From: Mycobacterium shimoidei
GTDB lineage: Bacteria > Actinomycetota > Actinomycetes > Mycobacteriales > Mycobacteriaceae
DNA length: 64,000 nucleotides
Reading direction: 5' to 3'
Assembly: GCA_002101905.1 (NCBI GenBank)
Contig: LQPU01000005.1
Span: forward strand, 62,001-126,000
Shown piece by piece: positions 1 to 9,699 of the stretch. A program made the position numbers and the translations under genes. Position 1 is the first letter of the stretch; every line of letters begins with the position of its first letter. Under the pieces are notes generated by a model. It saw only the letters and a program-made list of their open reading frames with translations. It made no database searches and was not told the DNA's origin.

Positions 1-1295
1 TTGGACAGGTACGGCAGATCGGTGCCGATGAAGTTCACCCCGGCCAGCCGGTCGCGCAGGATCGAGGCGCGCATCAGGTCCTTGAACGATGAGCCGAACG
101 GCTTCCCGGGCAGAAACGACAGGATCAGCTGGTAGAACTTGCCCTCGGCGATCGGGTCCTGACTGCCTCCCAGCTCGCACAGGCCGCCGCGGATGTAGGG
201 CAGTCCGTTCAGCCGGGCAAACGCCCGCGCCCCGGGGAAGTCCGGATTGGCGAAGTCCTCCAGGCACTGCGTGGTCGAGCGACCGCGATAGGCATGCACG
301 CGCTGGTCCAGATAGATGGCGAACCCGTCGATGAAGTTGTGGAACATCAGCCGTTTGCCGATGCGCCCACTGGCGTCGGGCAGTCCGGACAGCAGCGCCA
401 GCCGTGCGGTCTCGATCGCGGAAGCGGCCAGCACGATCACATCCGCGCTTTCCCCGCCGGCATTGCCCTGCGGGTCGATGAAGGAGACACCGGTGGCCCG
501 CCGGCCGCTGAACTCGACCTTGGTGACCGTCGTGTCCGCCCGCAATTGCACCCGTCCGGTCGCCAACGCTCGCCGCAACGGGCCTAGGGAGCCCACCCGG
601 GCTCCGATCGGACAACCGTAGTTGCTGCAGAACCCGCAGTTGTTGCACGCCGCCCGCCCGTCGAATTCCACTGAATTGATTGCCATTGGGAACGGATATG
701 GATGCAGCCCAACGAGTTTCGCGCCCCGAGCGATCAGTGAGGACGAGCGCTGCTGCGCTCCCGGCGGCATCTGATAGGGCCTCGAGCGCGGCGAATGCGC
801 CATGGTGAGCGCCGGTATCGACGCCAGATCGCCCTGGGTGCCCAGCAGTGCCTCGATCTCGTCGTAGTAGGGCGCGATCTCGGCGTACTCGAACGGCCAG
901 TCCGCCATGTCCGCGCCGGGCACCGGGCCCAGCAGTGACAGCCCTTTGAAGTCGATGTCCCAAAACCGCGGCACCTTCGCGTCCCAGTGCACGGTGCCGC
1001 CACCGACGGTGACCGGAAGGTCGTTGACCGGGCCGACGTAGTTCGCCGCCTGGTTGGCGTTTTGGCGGAAGGTGCGCGGGTAGGCGAGCGGGTCCGGCTG
1101 CTCGAAGTAGCGGTACAGCGCCTTGAGCTCGTCGTTGGAAAACGTTGTCGTGCCGAACAGGTTTCCTTGCAGGTTGGTGAAGTAGTTCGACCCCTTTTCG
1201 AAAATCACGACGTCCCAGCCGGCCGCGGCAAGCTCCATCGCCACCACCGACCCGCCGGCGCCGGAGCCGACGATGATCGCCTTAGTGCCCGGCAT
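1..1295 (-). CDS. GMC-family flavin oxidoreductase (3' end beyond window)
   Basis: The minus-strand frame begins at an ATG at 1295 and is still open at base 1, so the C-terminus is missing. The N-terminus carries a GSGAGG dinucleotide-binding motif (residues ~10-15), as in FAD-binding glucose-methanol-choline oxidoreductases. A cysteine cluster, CNNCGFCSNYGC, lies at residues ~217-228. It resembles the cysteine-rich insert of bacterial FAD-dependent sugar/alcohol dehydrogenases and may hold an Fe-S cluster. No signal peptide is visible. The start overlaps the upstream Tat-signal gene by 14 bases, so the two are probably co-translated and form a complex. The substrate cannot be told from sequence. 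Confidence 0.85.
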   Translation of the reverse strand, partial: MPGTKAIIVGSGAGGSVVAMELAAAGWDVVIFEKGSNYFTNLQGNLFGTTTFSNDELKALYRYFEQPDPLAYPRTFRQNANQAANYVGPVNDLPVTVGGGTVHWDAKVPRFWDIDFKGLSLLGPVPGADMADWPFEYAEIAPYYDEIEALLGTQGDLASIPALTMAHSPRSRPYQMPPGAQQRSSSLIARGAKLVGLHPYPFPMAINSVEFDGRAACNNCGFCSNYGCPIGARVGSLGPLRRALATGRVQLRADTTVTKVEFSGRRATGVSFIDPQGNAGGESADVIVLAASAIETARLALLSGLPDASGRIGKRLMFHNFIDGFAIYLDQRVHAYRGRSTTQCLEDFANPDFPGARAFARLNGLPYIRGGLCELGGSQDPIAEGKFYQLILSFLPGKPFGSSFKDLMRASILRDRLAGVNFIGTDLPYLS

Positions 1296-2088
1296 GCACG
1301 CCGCCCTTCCCCCCCATCTTGGCGACGGCCTGTTCGAAGCCACCGTGCACCAGCCGGTCCATGATGCCGCCCGGCGGTACCCCGACGGGGTCGTATTGGG
1401 CCGCCTCGACCTCGGCGTCGGTGTAGCCGCGCGGCTGAGAGTCGCCCGGGTAGTAGATGTCGCGCCAGCCGACCAGATTTGCGTTGCCGCCGTATTCGGG
1501 AGGCGCGTACATCGCCTCGATGGTGTGACCGAACAGCAAATCGGTGAACGCCGCGACCTGGGTCTGGGTCAAGATCATGTCCTGGTAGAAGGGTGCGACG
1601 GCGGTGAAGTCGCCGCCGGCCTGCTTGTCGAGCAGCGCGATACCGTTTCGGTATTGGTTCTGCAGGTCGCCGACCCGCTGGCGCCACGCGTAGGTCTGGG
1701 CGCGGTTGAGCGGGACGAACTCGGCCATGAAGTCCTGGGTGCCGCCGGCGCGGTTGCTCCATGGCCCGCCCGCGTGCACGTCGGCGGGGGCGACGTCGAA
1801 CACCGACAGCAGGCGGTCCAGGTAGGTGACCACGTGCGCTTCGTGCGCCCCCGGATGGCCGCGCTCGGCCGGGTCATCGTCCGGTCCCGGCACCAGGCGA
1901 CGGGTGGCCGCGTCAAGAACCGCGGCCTGGTGCGGCGTCAAAAACCGGTATCCAGCATCGGCCGACGCTGTCGGGGCGGCCCGGGACAGCGCCGCGGCCA
2001 AGGGCAGCAAGCTCAGTCCACCGAGTACCGCGCGCCGGGAAACCGGCACTGGCGTATCAGACCTGCGAACGGCCTTGTCGCTGGCCAC
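1282..2088 (-). CDS. Gluconate 2-dehydrogenase subunit 3-like protein with Tat signal
   Basis: This 268-aa product is read from a GTG at 2088. Near its N-terminus it has a twin-arginine motif (SRRAVLGG) followed by a hydrophobic stretch and Ala-rich cleavage region, so Tat export is likely. The body (FLTPHQAAVLDAATRRLVPG and onward) resembles the small subunit of membrane-bound gluconate dehydrogenases, whose partner is a GMC flavoprotein. The next gene is such a flavoprotein without its own signal and overlaps by 14 bases, which fits piggy-back export of a folded heterodimer. The open frame extends upstream to 2367, but the Tat signal places the true start near 2088. Confidence 0.75.
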   Translation of the reverse strand: MASDKAVRRSDTPVPVSRRAVLGGLSLLPLAAALSRAAPTASADAGYRFLTPHQAAVLDAATRRLVPGPDDDPAERGHPGAHEAHVVTYLDRLLSVFDVAPADVHAGGPWSNRAGGTQDFMAEFVPLNRAQTYAWRQRVGDLQNQYRNGIALLDKQAGGDFTAVAPFYQDMILTQTQVAAFTDLLFGHTIEAMYAPPEYGGNANLVGWRDIYYPGDSQPRGYTDAEVEAAQYDPVGVPPGGIMDRLVHGGFEQAVAKMGGKGGVHAGH

Positions 2089-2165
2089 GCGCCGAGTATG
2101 ACCCCGGTATCGGTCTGACCAGCGGAATGCCCGTTTTCCGGCGTGTCGCGACCCTAGCGATCGGG

Positions 2166-3551
2166 TTAGCTCGCCTTGGCTTCCTCGCCTTGATGCGCTT
2201 CGGCGGCCAGCACTGCCAGCTGTTCGAGCCGGGTGCGGGCAAAGGCCTGCTGCTCGGTGATGGTGAGCTGGCCGCGCCGACCGCTCAGGAAGGTCACCGC
2301 CCAGGACAGCACCGTGGTGATCTTGTTCTTGAAACCGATGAGATACACCAGGTGCAGCATCAGCCACGCCAGCCAGGCAAGCAGTCCGCCGAACTCCAGC
2401 GGACCGATTTTGGCGACCGCCGAAAACCGCGACACGGTCGCCATCGAACCCTTGTCGAAGTACTGGAAGGGCTCTCGCTCGGCCGGGTCGGCGCCGGCGA
2501 GTTCGGCTTTGATGGTGTTCGCGGCGTACTTGCCTTCCTGGATCGCGCCCTGCGCCACCCCTGGAACTCCGTCGACGGCGGCCATGTCGCCGACCACAAA
2601 CACGTTGGGGTAGCCCGGGATCGAAAGGTCCGGCAGCACCTTGACCCGCCCGGCGCGGTCGAGCTCAACCCCTGACTGCCGGGCCAGGTCGCGGCCCAGG
2701 GGGCTGGCGGAGACGCCGGCCGACCACACCTTGCAAGCCGATTCGATGCGCCGAATGCTGCCGTCGGAGTCCTTGACGGTGATGCCGTCTCGGTCGACGT
2801 CAATGACCATCGCGCCGAGTTGGATCTCGACGCCCATTTTCTCCAGCCGTGCGGCCGCCTTCTTACCGAGTTTCTCTCCCATCGGTGGCAGTACCGCGGG
2901 AGCGGCGTCGAGCAGGATCACCCGCGCCTTGGTCGAATCGATCTGGCGGAACGTGCCTTTCAATGTGTACTCGGCCAGCTCGGCGATCTGCCCGGCCATC
3001 TCGACACCCGTAGGGCCGGCGCCGACCACGGTGAAAGTCAGCAGCTTCTTGCGCCGCTCAGGGTCGTTGGACCGCTCGGCCTGCTCGAACGCGCTCAAGA
3101 TGCGGCCCCGCAATTCCAGCGCGTCGTCGATCGATTTCATACCGGGGGCGAATTCGGCGAAATGGTCATTGCCGAAGTAAGACTGGCCCGCACCGGCTGC
3201 GATGATCAGGCTGTCGTATGGGGTCTCATAGGTGTGGCCGAGCAGCTCGGAGACGACGCGCCTCCCGGCGAGGTCGATGTGCGTGACGTCGCCGAGCAGC
3301 ACCTGAACGTTGCGCTGCTTGCGCAGAATGACGCGCGTCGGCGGAGCGATCGCTCCTTCGGCGACGATGCCCGTGGCGACCTGGTACAGCATCGGCTGAA
3401 ACAGGTGGTGGGTGGTGCGCGCGATCAGCTTGATGTCGACGTCGGCGTGCTTGAGCTTCTTGACCGCGTTGAGCCCACCGAAGCCGGATCCGATGACGAC
3501 AACACGATGGCGCCGATTGCGTTCAGCAGTGTCTCCGGATTGGGCACTCAT
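2166..3551 (-). CDS. ndh: Type II NADH dehydrogenase Ndh
   Basis: This 461-aa protein is a single-subunit, non-proton-pumping NADH:menaquinone oxidoreductase on the inner face of the membrane. A first Rossmann motif, GSGFGG, is at residues 21-26 and a second, GAGPTG, near mid-protein. The C-terminal third has the amphipathic/hydrophobic segment (LAWLAWLMLHLVYLIGF) that anchors the family. It is very close to the remembered M. tuberculosis Ndh sequence. The ATG at 3551 is preferred over a TTG 18 bases upstream because a GAGGAG ribosome site lies 10 bases before it. Confidence 0.96.
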   Translation of the reverse strand: MSAQSGDTAERNRRHRVVVIGSGFGGLNAVKKLKHADVDIKLIARTTHHLFQPMLYQVATGIVAEGAIAPPTRVILRKQRNVQVLLGDVTHIDLAGRRVVSELLGHTYETPYDSLIIAAGAGQSYFGNDHFAEFAPGMKSIDDALELRGRILSAFEQAERSNDPERRKKLLTFTVVGAGPTGVEMAGQIAELAEYTLKGTFRQIDSTKARVILLDAAPAVLPPMGEKLGKKAAARLEKMGVEIQLGAMVIDVDRDGITVKDSDGSIRRIESACKVWSAGVSASPLGRDLARQSGVELDRAGRVKVLPDLSIPGYPNVFVVGDMAAVDGVPGVAQGAIQEGKYAANTIKAELAGADPAEREPFQYFDKGSMATVSRFSAVAKIGPLEFGGLLAWLAWLMLHLVYLIGFKNKITTVLSWAVTFLSGRRGQLTITEQQAFARTRLEQLAVLAAEAHQGEEAKAS

Positions 3552-3666
3552 GTTCGGGTTGCTCCTCAAGGGCGACTGCGGTCACCTATTACGGTAGCCG
3601 CCCAAACCAGCCGACAAACGACGCCAACGCTGTGTGATCAGCCACATCGGGCCGTGTGGCAAACGC

Positions 3667-4593
3667 TCACAGTCCAACCAGCGGGCGCAGCGCATCGGAC
3701 GCCTTCGCGATCACACCGGGTGTGTAGAGCGGCATGTTGATGATCACCCCGTCGACGCCCGCGTCGAGCACCTTGGTCTTGATCTGATCGGCGACCGAAT
3801 CGGCACTGCCGACAACCATGCGCTGGCTCATCTCGGCCGGAATCTGGTCCGCCGAGGCATTGTCGTCGATCATCACCGTCAACAACAGGCTGGTTTCCAG
3901 CGTGGACCGGTCGCGACCGTGTTCCTCGCACCGCTTGGCCAGCGCGTCCAGCTTGCGCGGCAGCTCGTCGAAGCCGCCGACAATGTTGAGGTGGTCGGCG
4001 TAGCGTGCGGCGATCGAGAACGTCTTCTTCTCGCCGCTGCCGCCGATCAGCAGCGGAATCCGGTCGCGGTAGCGGGGATTGGCGATCGCCGATTCGGTCT
4101 TGTACCACTTGCCGGAGAACGTTGACGGCTCGCCCTTGATCATCGGGTCGAGAATCTGCAGCGCCTCCTCCAACCGGTTGAACCGGTCGGTGAACGTGCC
4201 GAACTCGAAACCAAGCTGCTGATGTTCGAGCTCGAACCACCCGGTGCCGACACTGAGGACTGCCCGGCCGGCGCTGACCACATCCAACGTCGTGATGATC
4301 TTGGCCAGTAGCGTCGGGTTGCGGTAAGTGTTGCCAGTTACCAACGCGCCCAACTGAACTCGTTCGGTCACCGTTGCCAACGCCCCGAGAGCGGTGTACG
4401 CCTCCAGCATCGGCTGGTCGTGGGAGCCCAGCATGGGCAGTTGATAGAAGTGGTCCATCACGAACACCGAGTCGAACCCTGAAGATTCGGCCTCGCGGGC
4501 TTGCTCGATGACAGTCGGGAAAAGCTTTTCGACGCCGGTGCCGTAGCTGAAGTTGGGGATTTGGTAACCGAGGCGGATAGTCACGGGCTCCAC
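3667..4593 (-). CDS. LLM-class F420-dependent oxidoreductase
   Basis: This 308-aa TIM-barrel protein of the luciferase-like monooxygenase family opens with RLGYQIPNFSYGTG and has a VMDHFYQLP segment and a LSVGTGW segment typical of the coenzyme-F420-binding branch. Such enzymes transfer hydride from F420H2 or oxidise alcohols or aldehydes; the substrate here is unknown. A second GTG at 4584 is an equally possible start and neither has a strong ribosome site. It sits in the same order relative to ndh as Rv1855c does in M. tuberculosis. Confidence 0.88.
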   Translation of the reverse strand: MEPVTIRLGYQIPNFSYGTGVEKLFPTVIEQAREAESSGFDSVFVMDHFYQLPMLGSHDQPMLEAYTALGALATVTERVQLGALVTGNTYRNPTLLAKIITTLDVVSAGRAVLSVGTGWFELEHQQLGFEFGTFTDRFNRLEEALQILDPMIKGEPSTFSGKWYKTESAIANPRYRDRIPLLIGGSGEKKTFSIAARYADHLNIVGGFDELPRKLDALAKRCEEHGRDRSTLETSLLLTVMIDDNASADQIPAEMSQRMVVGSADSVADQIKTKVLDAGVDGVIINMPLYTPGVIAKASDALRPLVGL

Positions 4594-4617
4594 CGTAACG
4601 ACCGGCAGCCCGCGCGG

Positions 4618-5286
4618 CTAGAAGTGGGCGAGGGCTCCGTGGCTGACGTGCAGCAGTTGTCCGGTGATGTGGCGGGCCGCAGGCGTGGTGAGGAATAACG
4701 CCATCCGCGCGACCTCGTCGGCTGCAGACGGCGGAGCGCTGCTCAATCCTTCGTAACCGGGCTGCGCACCGCGGCCCGTCGCAACGGCGTTGACCGTGAT
4801 CCCACGTGTCCCGAAGATGTTGGCCTGGCCTGCCACCCAGTTGGCCAATGCGGCCTTCATCGCCGCGTCGGCACTACCGGCGCGCGGGTTCTCCGGTACC
4901 ACGCTGACAATCGACCCGCCCGAGCGCAGGTGATCGCCGACAGCCTGCACGGTCAGCACTGCCGAGAGCACGCCGGCATCCAGCGCGTTGCGCCAGGCTC
5001 CGGCCAAGTCCGCGAGGGTATAGGTGCGCGGGTCACCGGCCTCCCGGCGGGGGGCCGGCACGTTGACGATGGTGTCCAGGTGGGCGGGGAAGAGCCTCTG
5101 GACCTCAGCCAGGCTGGTCGGGTCGGTGGTGTCGCAGACGATCGCGTCCGCCTCGAGTTCCTTGGCCGCGATTTCGAGGTCGCCGCGCTGGGCTCCCACC
5201 AGCGTCACTTCGTGGCCGGCATTGCGAAAGCCTTCGGCAACCGCGCGACCCAGTTCGGTGTCGCCGCCTGTGACCAGCACATCCAC
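4618..5286 (-). CDS. Short-chain dehydrogenase/reductase family protein
   Basis: This is a 222-aa Rossmann protein. The TGGDTELGRAVAEG stretch is an atypical version of the SDR glycine motif, and the usual YxxxK catalytic pair is not clear; the expected position reads AMKAALANW. It may therefore be a degenerate or non-catalytic SDR. The C-terminus (ITGQLLHVSHGALAHF) is SDR-like. I chose the GTG at 5286 because AGGAGG lies 8 bases upstream; an ATG 6 bases earlier would be too close to that site. It is the positional equivalent of Rv1856c. Confidence 0.8.
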   Translation of the reverse strand: MDVLVTGGDTELGRAVAEGFRNAGHEVTLVGAQRGDLEIAAKELEADAIVCDTTDPTSLAEVQRLFPAHLDTIVNVPAPRREAGDPRTYTLADLAGAWRNALDAGVLSAVLTVQAVGDHLRSGGSIVSVVPENPRAGSADAAMKAALANWVAGQANIFGTRGITVNAVATGRGAQPGYEGLSSAPPSAADEVARMALFLTTPAARHITGQLLHVSHGALAHF

Positions 5287-5470
5287 CGCCATGACCTCCT
5301 CATGTCCAGCACCGAACCCAAACCTCACGGCGCGATCCCGACCAATGTTACTGGACAGTAGCTAGCTGTGGAACTCGGGACTCGCCCGAATGCGGCACCA
5401 ATTGAGTAACGGTTGTCTTGCCTTCTCGGCCGCTGCGCAGCCGAATCAGCGCCGGGCTACGTTAGACGGC

Positions 5471-6253
5471 ATGCGCCGAAGCTGGATGCTTGCCGCTGTT
5501 CCGTCGCTGATCCTGGCGGTAGTCATGGCCGGATGCAGCTCGCAATCCGCGTCATCGCCGTCGTCACCGACGCCGGCCAACCAGTCGATCGTGGTGTTCG
5601 CCGCCGCTTCGCTGAAGCCGGCGTTCAGCCAGATCGCCGAACAGTTCAAAACCGAAAACCCTGGTGTCAGCGTAGATTTCGACTTCGCAGGATCCTCGGA
5701 ACTGGCTACACAACTGACCCAGGGCGCCACCGCGGACGTCTTCGCATCCGCGGACACCGCCCAGATGAATACGGTCTTTAGCGCGGGCCTGGTGCACGGG
5801 ACGCCGACCAATTTCGCGTCCAACACCTTGGTGATTGTCACCGCCCCGGGCAACCCCAAGAAACTGGGATCATTCGGCGATCTCGCCAAGCCCGGGGTGA
5901 GCGTGGTGGCATGTCAGCAGCCGGTGCCCTGCGGAGCCGCCACACACCGCATCGAGGACAAGACCGGCGTGCGGCTCGACCCGGTCAGCGAGGAGCCGAG
6001 TGTGACCGACGTCCTCAACAAGGTGATCACCGGTCAAGCCGATGCCGGGCTGGTGTATGTCACCGACGCCATCAACGCCGGCGACAAAGTCGCCACGGTC
6101 AAGTTCACCGAGTCTGCCGACGCGGTCAATGTGTACCCGATTGCGGTGCTCGAGAAGGCGGCGCAGCCCGCGTTGGCGCAGAAGTTCATCGACCTGGTAA
6201 CCGGCGAAGCGGGGCAGAAGGTCCTCGCCCAGGCCGGCTTCGCCAAACCCTGA
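5471..6253 (+). CDS. modA: Molybdate ABC transporter substrate-binding lipoprotein ModA
   Basis: This 260-aa secreted lipoprotein has a signal peptide ending in a lipobox (VMAGC, Cys22), a Ser/Pro linker, then the ModA fold beginning SIVVFAAASLKPAF. It captures molybdate or tungstate outside the membrane for ModBC. The SSELATQLTQGATADVFASAD segment is typical of oxyanion-binding proteins. modB follows 9 bases downstream, so the genes form an operon. The open frame runs 81 bases further upstream, but only the ATG at 5471 places the signal peptide at the N-terminus. Confidence 0.95.
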   Translation: MRRSWMLAAVPSLILAVVMAGCSSQSASSPSSPTPANQSIVVFAAASLKPAFSQIAEQFKTENPGVSVDFDFAGSSELATQLTQGATADVFASADTAQMNTVFSAGLVHGTPTNFASNTLVIVTAPGNPKKLGSFGDLAKPGVSVVACQQPVPCGAATHRIEDKTGVRLDPVSEEPSVTDVLNKVITGQADAGLVYVTDAINAGDKVATVKFTESADAVNVYPIAVLEKAAQPALAQKFIDLVTGEAGQKVLAQAGFAKP

Positions 6254-6262
6254 CCAGCGGCG

Positions 6263-7057
6263 TTGACGGAACATTCCGGGCTGCCGCGCTGGGTGTATAT
6301 CCCGGCAGTCGTCGGGGCTCTGCTGGTGGTGGTGCCCCCGGTAGCGCTCGCGGTAAAGGTCGACTGGCCGCATTTTTGGTCGCTGATCACCAGCTCGTCG
6401 TCGCAAACGGCGCTGCTGCTCAGCCTCAAGACGGCCGGAGCCAGCACACTGCTATGCGTGCTGTTGGGCGTGCCGATGGCGTTGGTGCTCGCCCGCAGCC
6501 AAGCGCGGTGGGTGCGGTGGCTGCGACCGATGATCCTGCTGCCGCTGGTGCTGCCCCCCGTGGTCGGTGGCATCGCGTTGCTCTATGCGTTCGGCCGGCT
6601 CGGGCTGATCGGACGGTACCTGGACGCCGCCGGCATCAGCATCGCGTTCACCACCAGCGCGGTGGTGTTGGCGCAGACCTTCGTGTCCCTGCCGTTTCTG
6701 GTCATCGCTCTCGAGGGCGCTGCGCGCACCGCCGGAGCCGACTATGAGGTGGTGGCCGCGACGCTGGGGGCCCGACCGGCCACGGTGTGGTGGCGGGTGA
6801 CGCTGCCGCTGCTCGTCCCCGGCCTGGTTTCCGGCGCCGTGCTGGCATTCGCCCGCTCCCTGGGGGAATTCGGCGCGACGCTTACGTTCGCTGGGTCCCG
6901 CCAGGGCGTGACAAGGACGTTGCCGCTGGAGATCTACCTACAGCGGATTACCGACGCCGATGCCGCGGTGGCGCTGTCGATGCTGCTGGTGGCCGTCGCG
7001 GCGGTCGTCGTGCTGGCGGTGGGCACCCGCAGGCTCGTCGGGGCCGGAGCCGGATGA
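6263..7057 (+). CDS. modB: Molybdate ABC transporter permease ModB
   Basis: This 264-aa inner-membrane permease has five to six hydrophobic helices. The cytoplasmic EAA-loop region ([22 protein letters not shown]) contacts the ATPase. It probably starts at a TTG 9 bases after modA and overlaps the modC start by 4 bases (ATGA), indicating translational coupling. It forms the channel of the molybdate importer. Confidence 0.94.
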   Translation: MTEHSGLPRWVYIPAVVGALLVVVPPVALAVKVDWPHFWSLITSSSSQTALLLSLKTAGASTLLCVLLGVPMALVLARSQARWVRWLRPMILLPLVLPPVVGGIALLYAFGRLGLIGRYLDAAGISIAFTTSAVVLAQTFVSLPFLVIALEGAARTAGADYEVVAATLGARPATVWWRVTLPLLVPGLVSGAVLAFARSLGEFGATLTFAGSRQGVTRTLPLEIYLQRITDADAAVALSMLLVAVAAVVVLAVGTRRLVGAGAG

Positions 7058-8172
7058 CGGGATTGCAGCTGCAGGCCGTCGTCGCCGAACGCAGCTTTGA
7101 TGTGGAGTTCTCCGTGGCGCCGGGCGAGGTGCTGGCGGTGCTGGGGCCGAACGGAGCGGGAAAGTCGACCGCGTTGCATGTGATCGCGGGCCTGCTTCGG
7201 CCCGATCGTGGGCGGGTGTGCCTGGGTGACCGGGTTCTTACCGACACGGCGACGGGACTGCACCTGGCGACCCATCGCCGCCGCGTCGGCCTGCTGCTTC
7301 AAGATCCGCTGCTGTTCCCGCACCTGAGCGTGCTGGCCAATGTGGCATTCGGGCGACACAGCCGTCGCCGGCGCTGGTCGGCCACCCGCGCCGCCGAACG
7401 TGACATTGCGCTGCACTGGCTTCGTGAAGTCGACGCCGAGCCATTGGCTGATCGCCGGCCGCGGCAGCTTTCCGGTGGGCAGGCCCAACGCGTGGCGATC
7501 GCGCGGGCGCTCGCCGCCGAACCCGACGTGTTGCTGCTCGACGAGCCGCTCGCCGGCCTCGATGTGTCGGCGGCCGCGGGAATCCGCGCGGTGCTACGCA
7601 AGGTCGTCACCCGAAACTCGCGCGCCACCATCCTGGTGACCCATGACCTGCTCGACGTCGTGACGCTGGCCGACCAGGTCCTGGTGCTCGAGTCCGGTCG
7701 AATCTCCGAGATCGGACCGGCCGCCAATGTTCTCACCGCGCCACGTAGCCACTTCGGCGCTCGCATCGCCGGTGTGAACCTGGTCAACGGAACGATTGGC
7801 GACGACGGCACCCTGCTTGCCCGCTCGGGAACTCACTGGCATGGCACTGCAGCCGGGGATCTACTTCACGGACAGCAAGCGGTCGCGGTATTCGCTCCGG
7901 CGGCGGTAGCGGTGTATCGCGATGCGCCACAAGGCAGCCCACGCAACACCGTCGAAGTGACGATTGCTGAGCTCGACACCCGAGGCCCGGCGGTCCGGGT
8001 GCGCGGCGAGGAACAGCCGGACGGCGCACCCGGCTTGGCCGCCGATATCACCGTCGATGCCGCCGCGGAGCTTCTGCTCGCGCCCGGACACCGCGTGTGG
8101 TTCTCGGTCAAAGCTCAAGAGGTGGCGCTGCACAACGCGCCGGTACACCACCGGGACAGCGCGTGTTCATAA
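7054..8172 (+). CDS. modC: Molybdate ABC transporter ATPase ModC
   Basis: This 372-aa ATPase powers ModAB. Walker A is GPNGAGKST (residues 31-39), the ABC signature is LSGGQ, Walker B is VLLLDEP and the switch histidine lies in LVTHD. The C-terminal ~110 residues ([19 protein letters not shown] region) look like the TOBE/MOP oxyanion-binding domain of ModC proteins. The start overlaps the modB stop by 4 bases. Confidence 0.94.
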   Translation: MTGLQLQAVVAERSFDVEFSVAPGEVLAVLGPNGAGKSTALHVIAGLLRPDRGRVCLGDRVLTDTATGLHLATHRRRVGLLLQDPLLFPHLSVLANVAFGRHSRRRRWSATRAAERDIALHWLREVDAEPLADRRPRQLSGGQAQRVAIARALAAEPDVLLLDEPLAGLDVSAAAGIRAVLRKVVTRNSRATILVTHDLLDVVTLADQVLVLESGRISEIGPAANVLTAPRSHFGARIAGVNLVNGTIGDDGTLLARSGTHWHGTAAGDLLHGQQAVAVFAPAAVAVYRDAPQGSPRNTVEVTIAELDTRGPAVRVRGEEQPDGAPGLAADITVDAAAELLLAPGHRVWFSVKAQEVALHNAPVHHRDSACS

Positions 8173-8243
8173 CTTCTGGCAAACAAATCACAATGTCAGC
8201 AATCCGCACTTGCGTCACGGGTGTAACACGGTAGGTTGGCGCC

Positions 8244-9314
8244 ATGGAGCAGGTGGACCCATTTTCGACATGGCCTAAAGGCTTTCGGGCAAGGTTGGCG
8301 GGCGCCGCGTTGGCCGCTGCCACTGCCGTCACCATCGTATTGCCGGCGACCACAGCAAGCGCCGATCCGGTGCCGCCCCCGGCTCCGGCACCGTCGCCGG
8401 GGGGACCCAACGCCGCCCCGGACGCCGGACCCGGCCCAGGGGGTCCCGACACCGCGCCGCCGGGTACCAACCCGGTCGCCGGCCCGGTGGGCATCGATCC
8501 GAACGCGCCGCCGCCGGTCGCCGACCCCAACGCACCAGAACCCGGGCGTATCGGCAACGCGGCCGGTGGATTCAGCTACGTCCTACCCGCGGGCTGGGTG
8601 GAGTCCGACGCCAGCCACCTCGATTACGGATCGGCGTTGCTCAGCAAGGAAATCGGCCCACCACCTGCACCAAACCAGCCGCCGGTGGTCGCTAACGATA
8701 CGCGCATCGTGCTGGGCAAGCTGGACCAAAAGCTTTATGCCAGTGCAGAATCCGACAACACCAAGGCCGCCAGCCGGTTGGCGTCCGACATGGGTGAGTT
8801 CTTCATGCCGTATCCCGGTACCCGCATCAACCAGGCCAGCACGCCGCTGAATGCGAATGGTGTCGCCGGTAGCGCGTCGTACTACGAGGTCCGGTTCAGC
8901 GACACCAGCAAGCCCAACGGCCAGATCTGGACGGGTGTGGTCGGCGCGCCGGCCGCGAACGCCACAAGTGGCCAGGGCCAGCGTTGGTTTGTGGTGTGGC
9001 TCGGGACCGCAAACGATCCAGTCGATCAGGTCGCCGCCAAGGCGTTGGCCGAGTCGATAAGACCGTTTACCCCGCCGCCTGCCCCCGCCCAGGGCGCACC
9101 GGCACCTGCTCCGGGCGCACCGGCGCCTGCACCGGGGGCACCCGCACCGCCACCCGCGCCGGGTGCGCCGGCACCGGCGCCCGCTCCGGAGGTACCCACT
9201 CCGGTGCCCCCGCCGGGGGCGCCGGCTCCCAATGCGCCGCAACCACCGTCGGCTCCGGCGCCGGCTGCAGAGCAGGCTCCGATCACCTCGACCGGTAGCA
9301 CGGTGTCGACCTGA
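8244..9314 (+). CDS. apa: Ala/Pro-rich secreted fibronectin-attachment antigen Apa (ModD)
   Basis: This 356-aa secreted protein corresponds to the 45/47-kDa Apa antigen or fibronectin-attachment protein. It has a signal peptide ending ATTASA, a Pro/Ala/Gly-rich N-terminal linker, a folded core (~residues 105-275) and a long Ala-Pro tail. The core contains [15 protein letters not shown]; the RWFV tetrapeptide is the reported fibronectin-binding element of mycobacterial FAPs. In M. tuberculosis the Thr/Pro regions are O-mannosylated. It lies just downstream of modC, hence the old name modD, but has no evident transport role. Confidence 0.94.
   Translation: MEQVDPFSTWPKGFRARLAGAALAAATAVTIVLPATTASADPVPPPAPAPSPGGPNAAPDAGPGPGGPDTAPPGTNPVAGPVGIDPNAPPPVADPNAPEPGRIGNAAGGFSYVLPAGWVESDASHLDYGSALLSKEIGPPPAPNQPPVVANDTRIVLGKLDQKLYASAESDNTKAASRLASDMGEFFMPYPGTRINQASTPLNANGVAGSASYYEVRFSDTSKPNGQIWTGVVGAPAANATSGQGQRWFVVWLGTANDPVDQVAAKALAESIRPFTPPPAPAQGAPAPAPGAPAPAPGAPAPPPAPGAPAPAPAPEVPTPVPPPGAPAPNAPQPPSAPAPAAEQAPITSTGSTVST
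9092..9186 (+). repeat. Ala-Pro repeat in the Apa C-terminal tail
   Basis: Imperfect repeats encode GAPAPAP-type units in tandem near the 3' end of apa, followed by further Pro/Ala-rich sequence. Such tracts tend to vary in copy number between strains and are extended, surface-exposed and potentially glycosylated. Confidence 0.8.
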
Positions 9315-9352
9315 AACGTTGAGGGCTCGCCCGCGGCAATAAGGAGATCCGG

Positions 9353-9661
9353 ATGGACGTCACGGCAGCTACCGAGCTTCTCGCTTTGTCGACACCCACG
9401 GCCGTTAGCTGGGTCGCGTACATCATCATCGGCGGTATTGCCGGCTGGCTCGCCGGCAAGATCGTCAAAGGCAGCGGTTCAGGCATTTTGGTAAACATCG
9501 TCGTCGGGGTAATCGGCGGTTTTATCGGAGGCTTACTGCTGGGCTGGCTTGGCGTCGATGTTGAGCATGGCCGGAGGTGGTTCACGTTTTTCGTCTCGCT
9601 GGGCGGGGCCATCATCCTGTTGTGGGTTATCAACCAGATCCGTGGGGTGTCGAAACGCTAA
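9353..9661 (+). CDS. GlsB/YeaQ/YmgE-family small membrane protein
   Basis: This 102-aa protein has a strong AAGGAG ribosome site before the ATG. Three hydrophobic glycine-rich helices (YIIIGGIAGWLAGKIVKG, ILVNIVVGVIGGFIGGLLLGWLG and FFVSLGGAIILLWVI) match the transglycosylase-associated/stress-response membrane family. It is the equivalent of Rv1861, between apa and adhA. Its biochemical role is unknown. Confidence 0.85.
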   Translation: MDVTAATELLALSTPTAVSWVAYIIIGGIAGWLAGKIVKGSGSGILVNIVVGVIGGFIGGLLLGWLGVDVEHGRRWFTFFVSLGGAIILLWVINQIRGVSKR

Positions 9662-9699
9662 ACCATTGCGGCCGTGACGATTAGCGGAATGATGTGCTG

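Noticed and set aside
9092..9186. Interpreting the Ala-Pro coding repeats as a DNA satellite or CRISPR-like array
   Set aside because: Units are short, imperfect and in frame within apa; they reflect protein composition.
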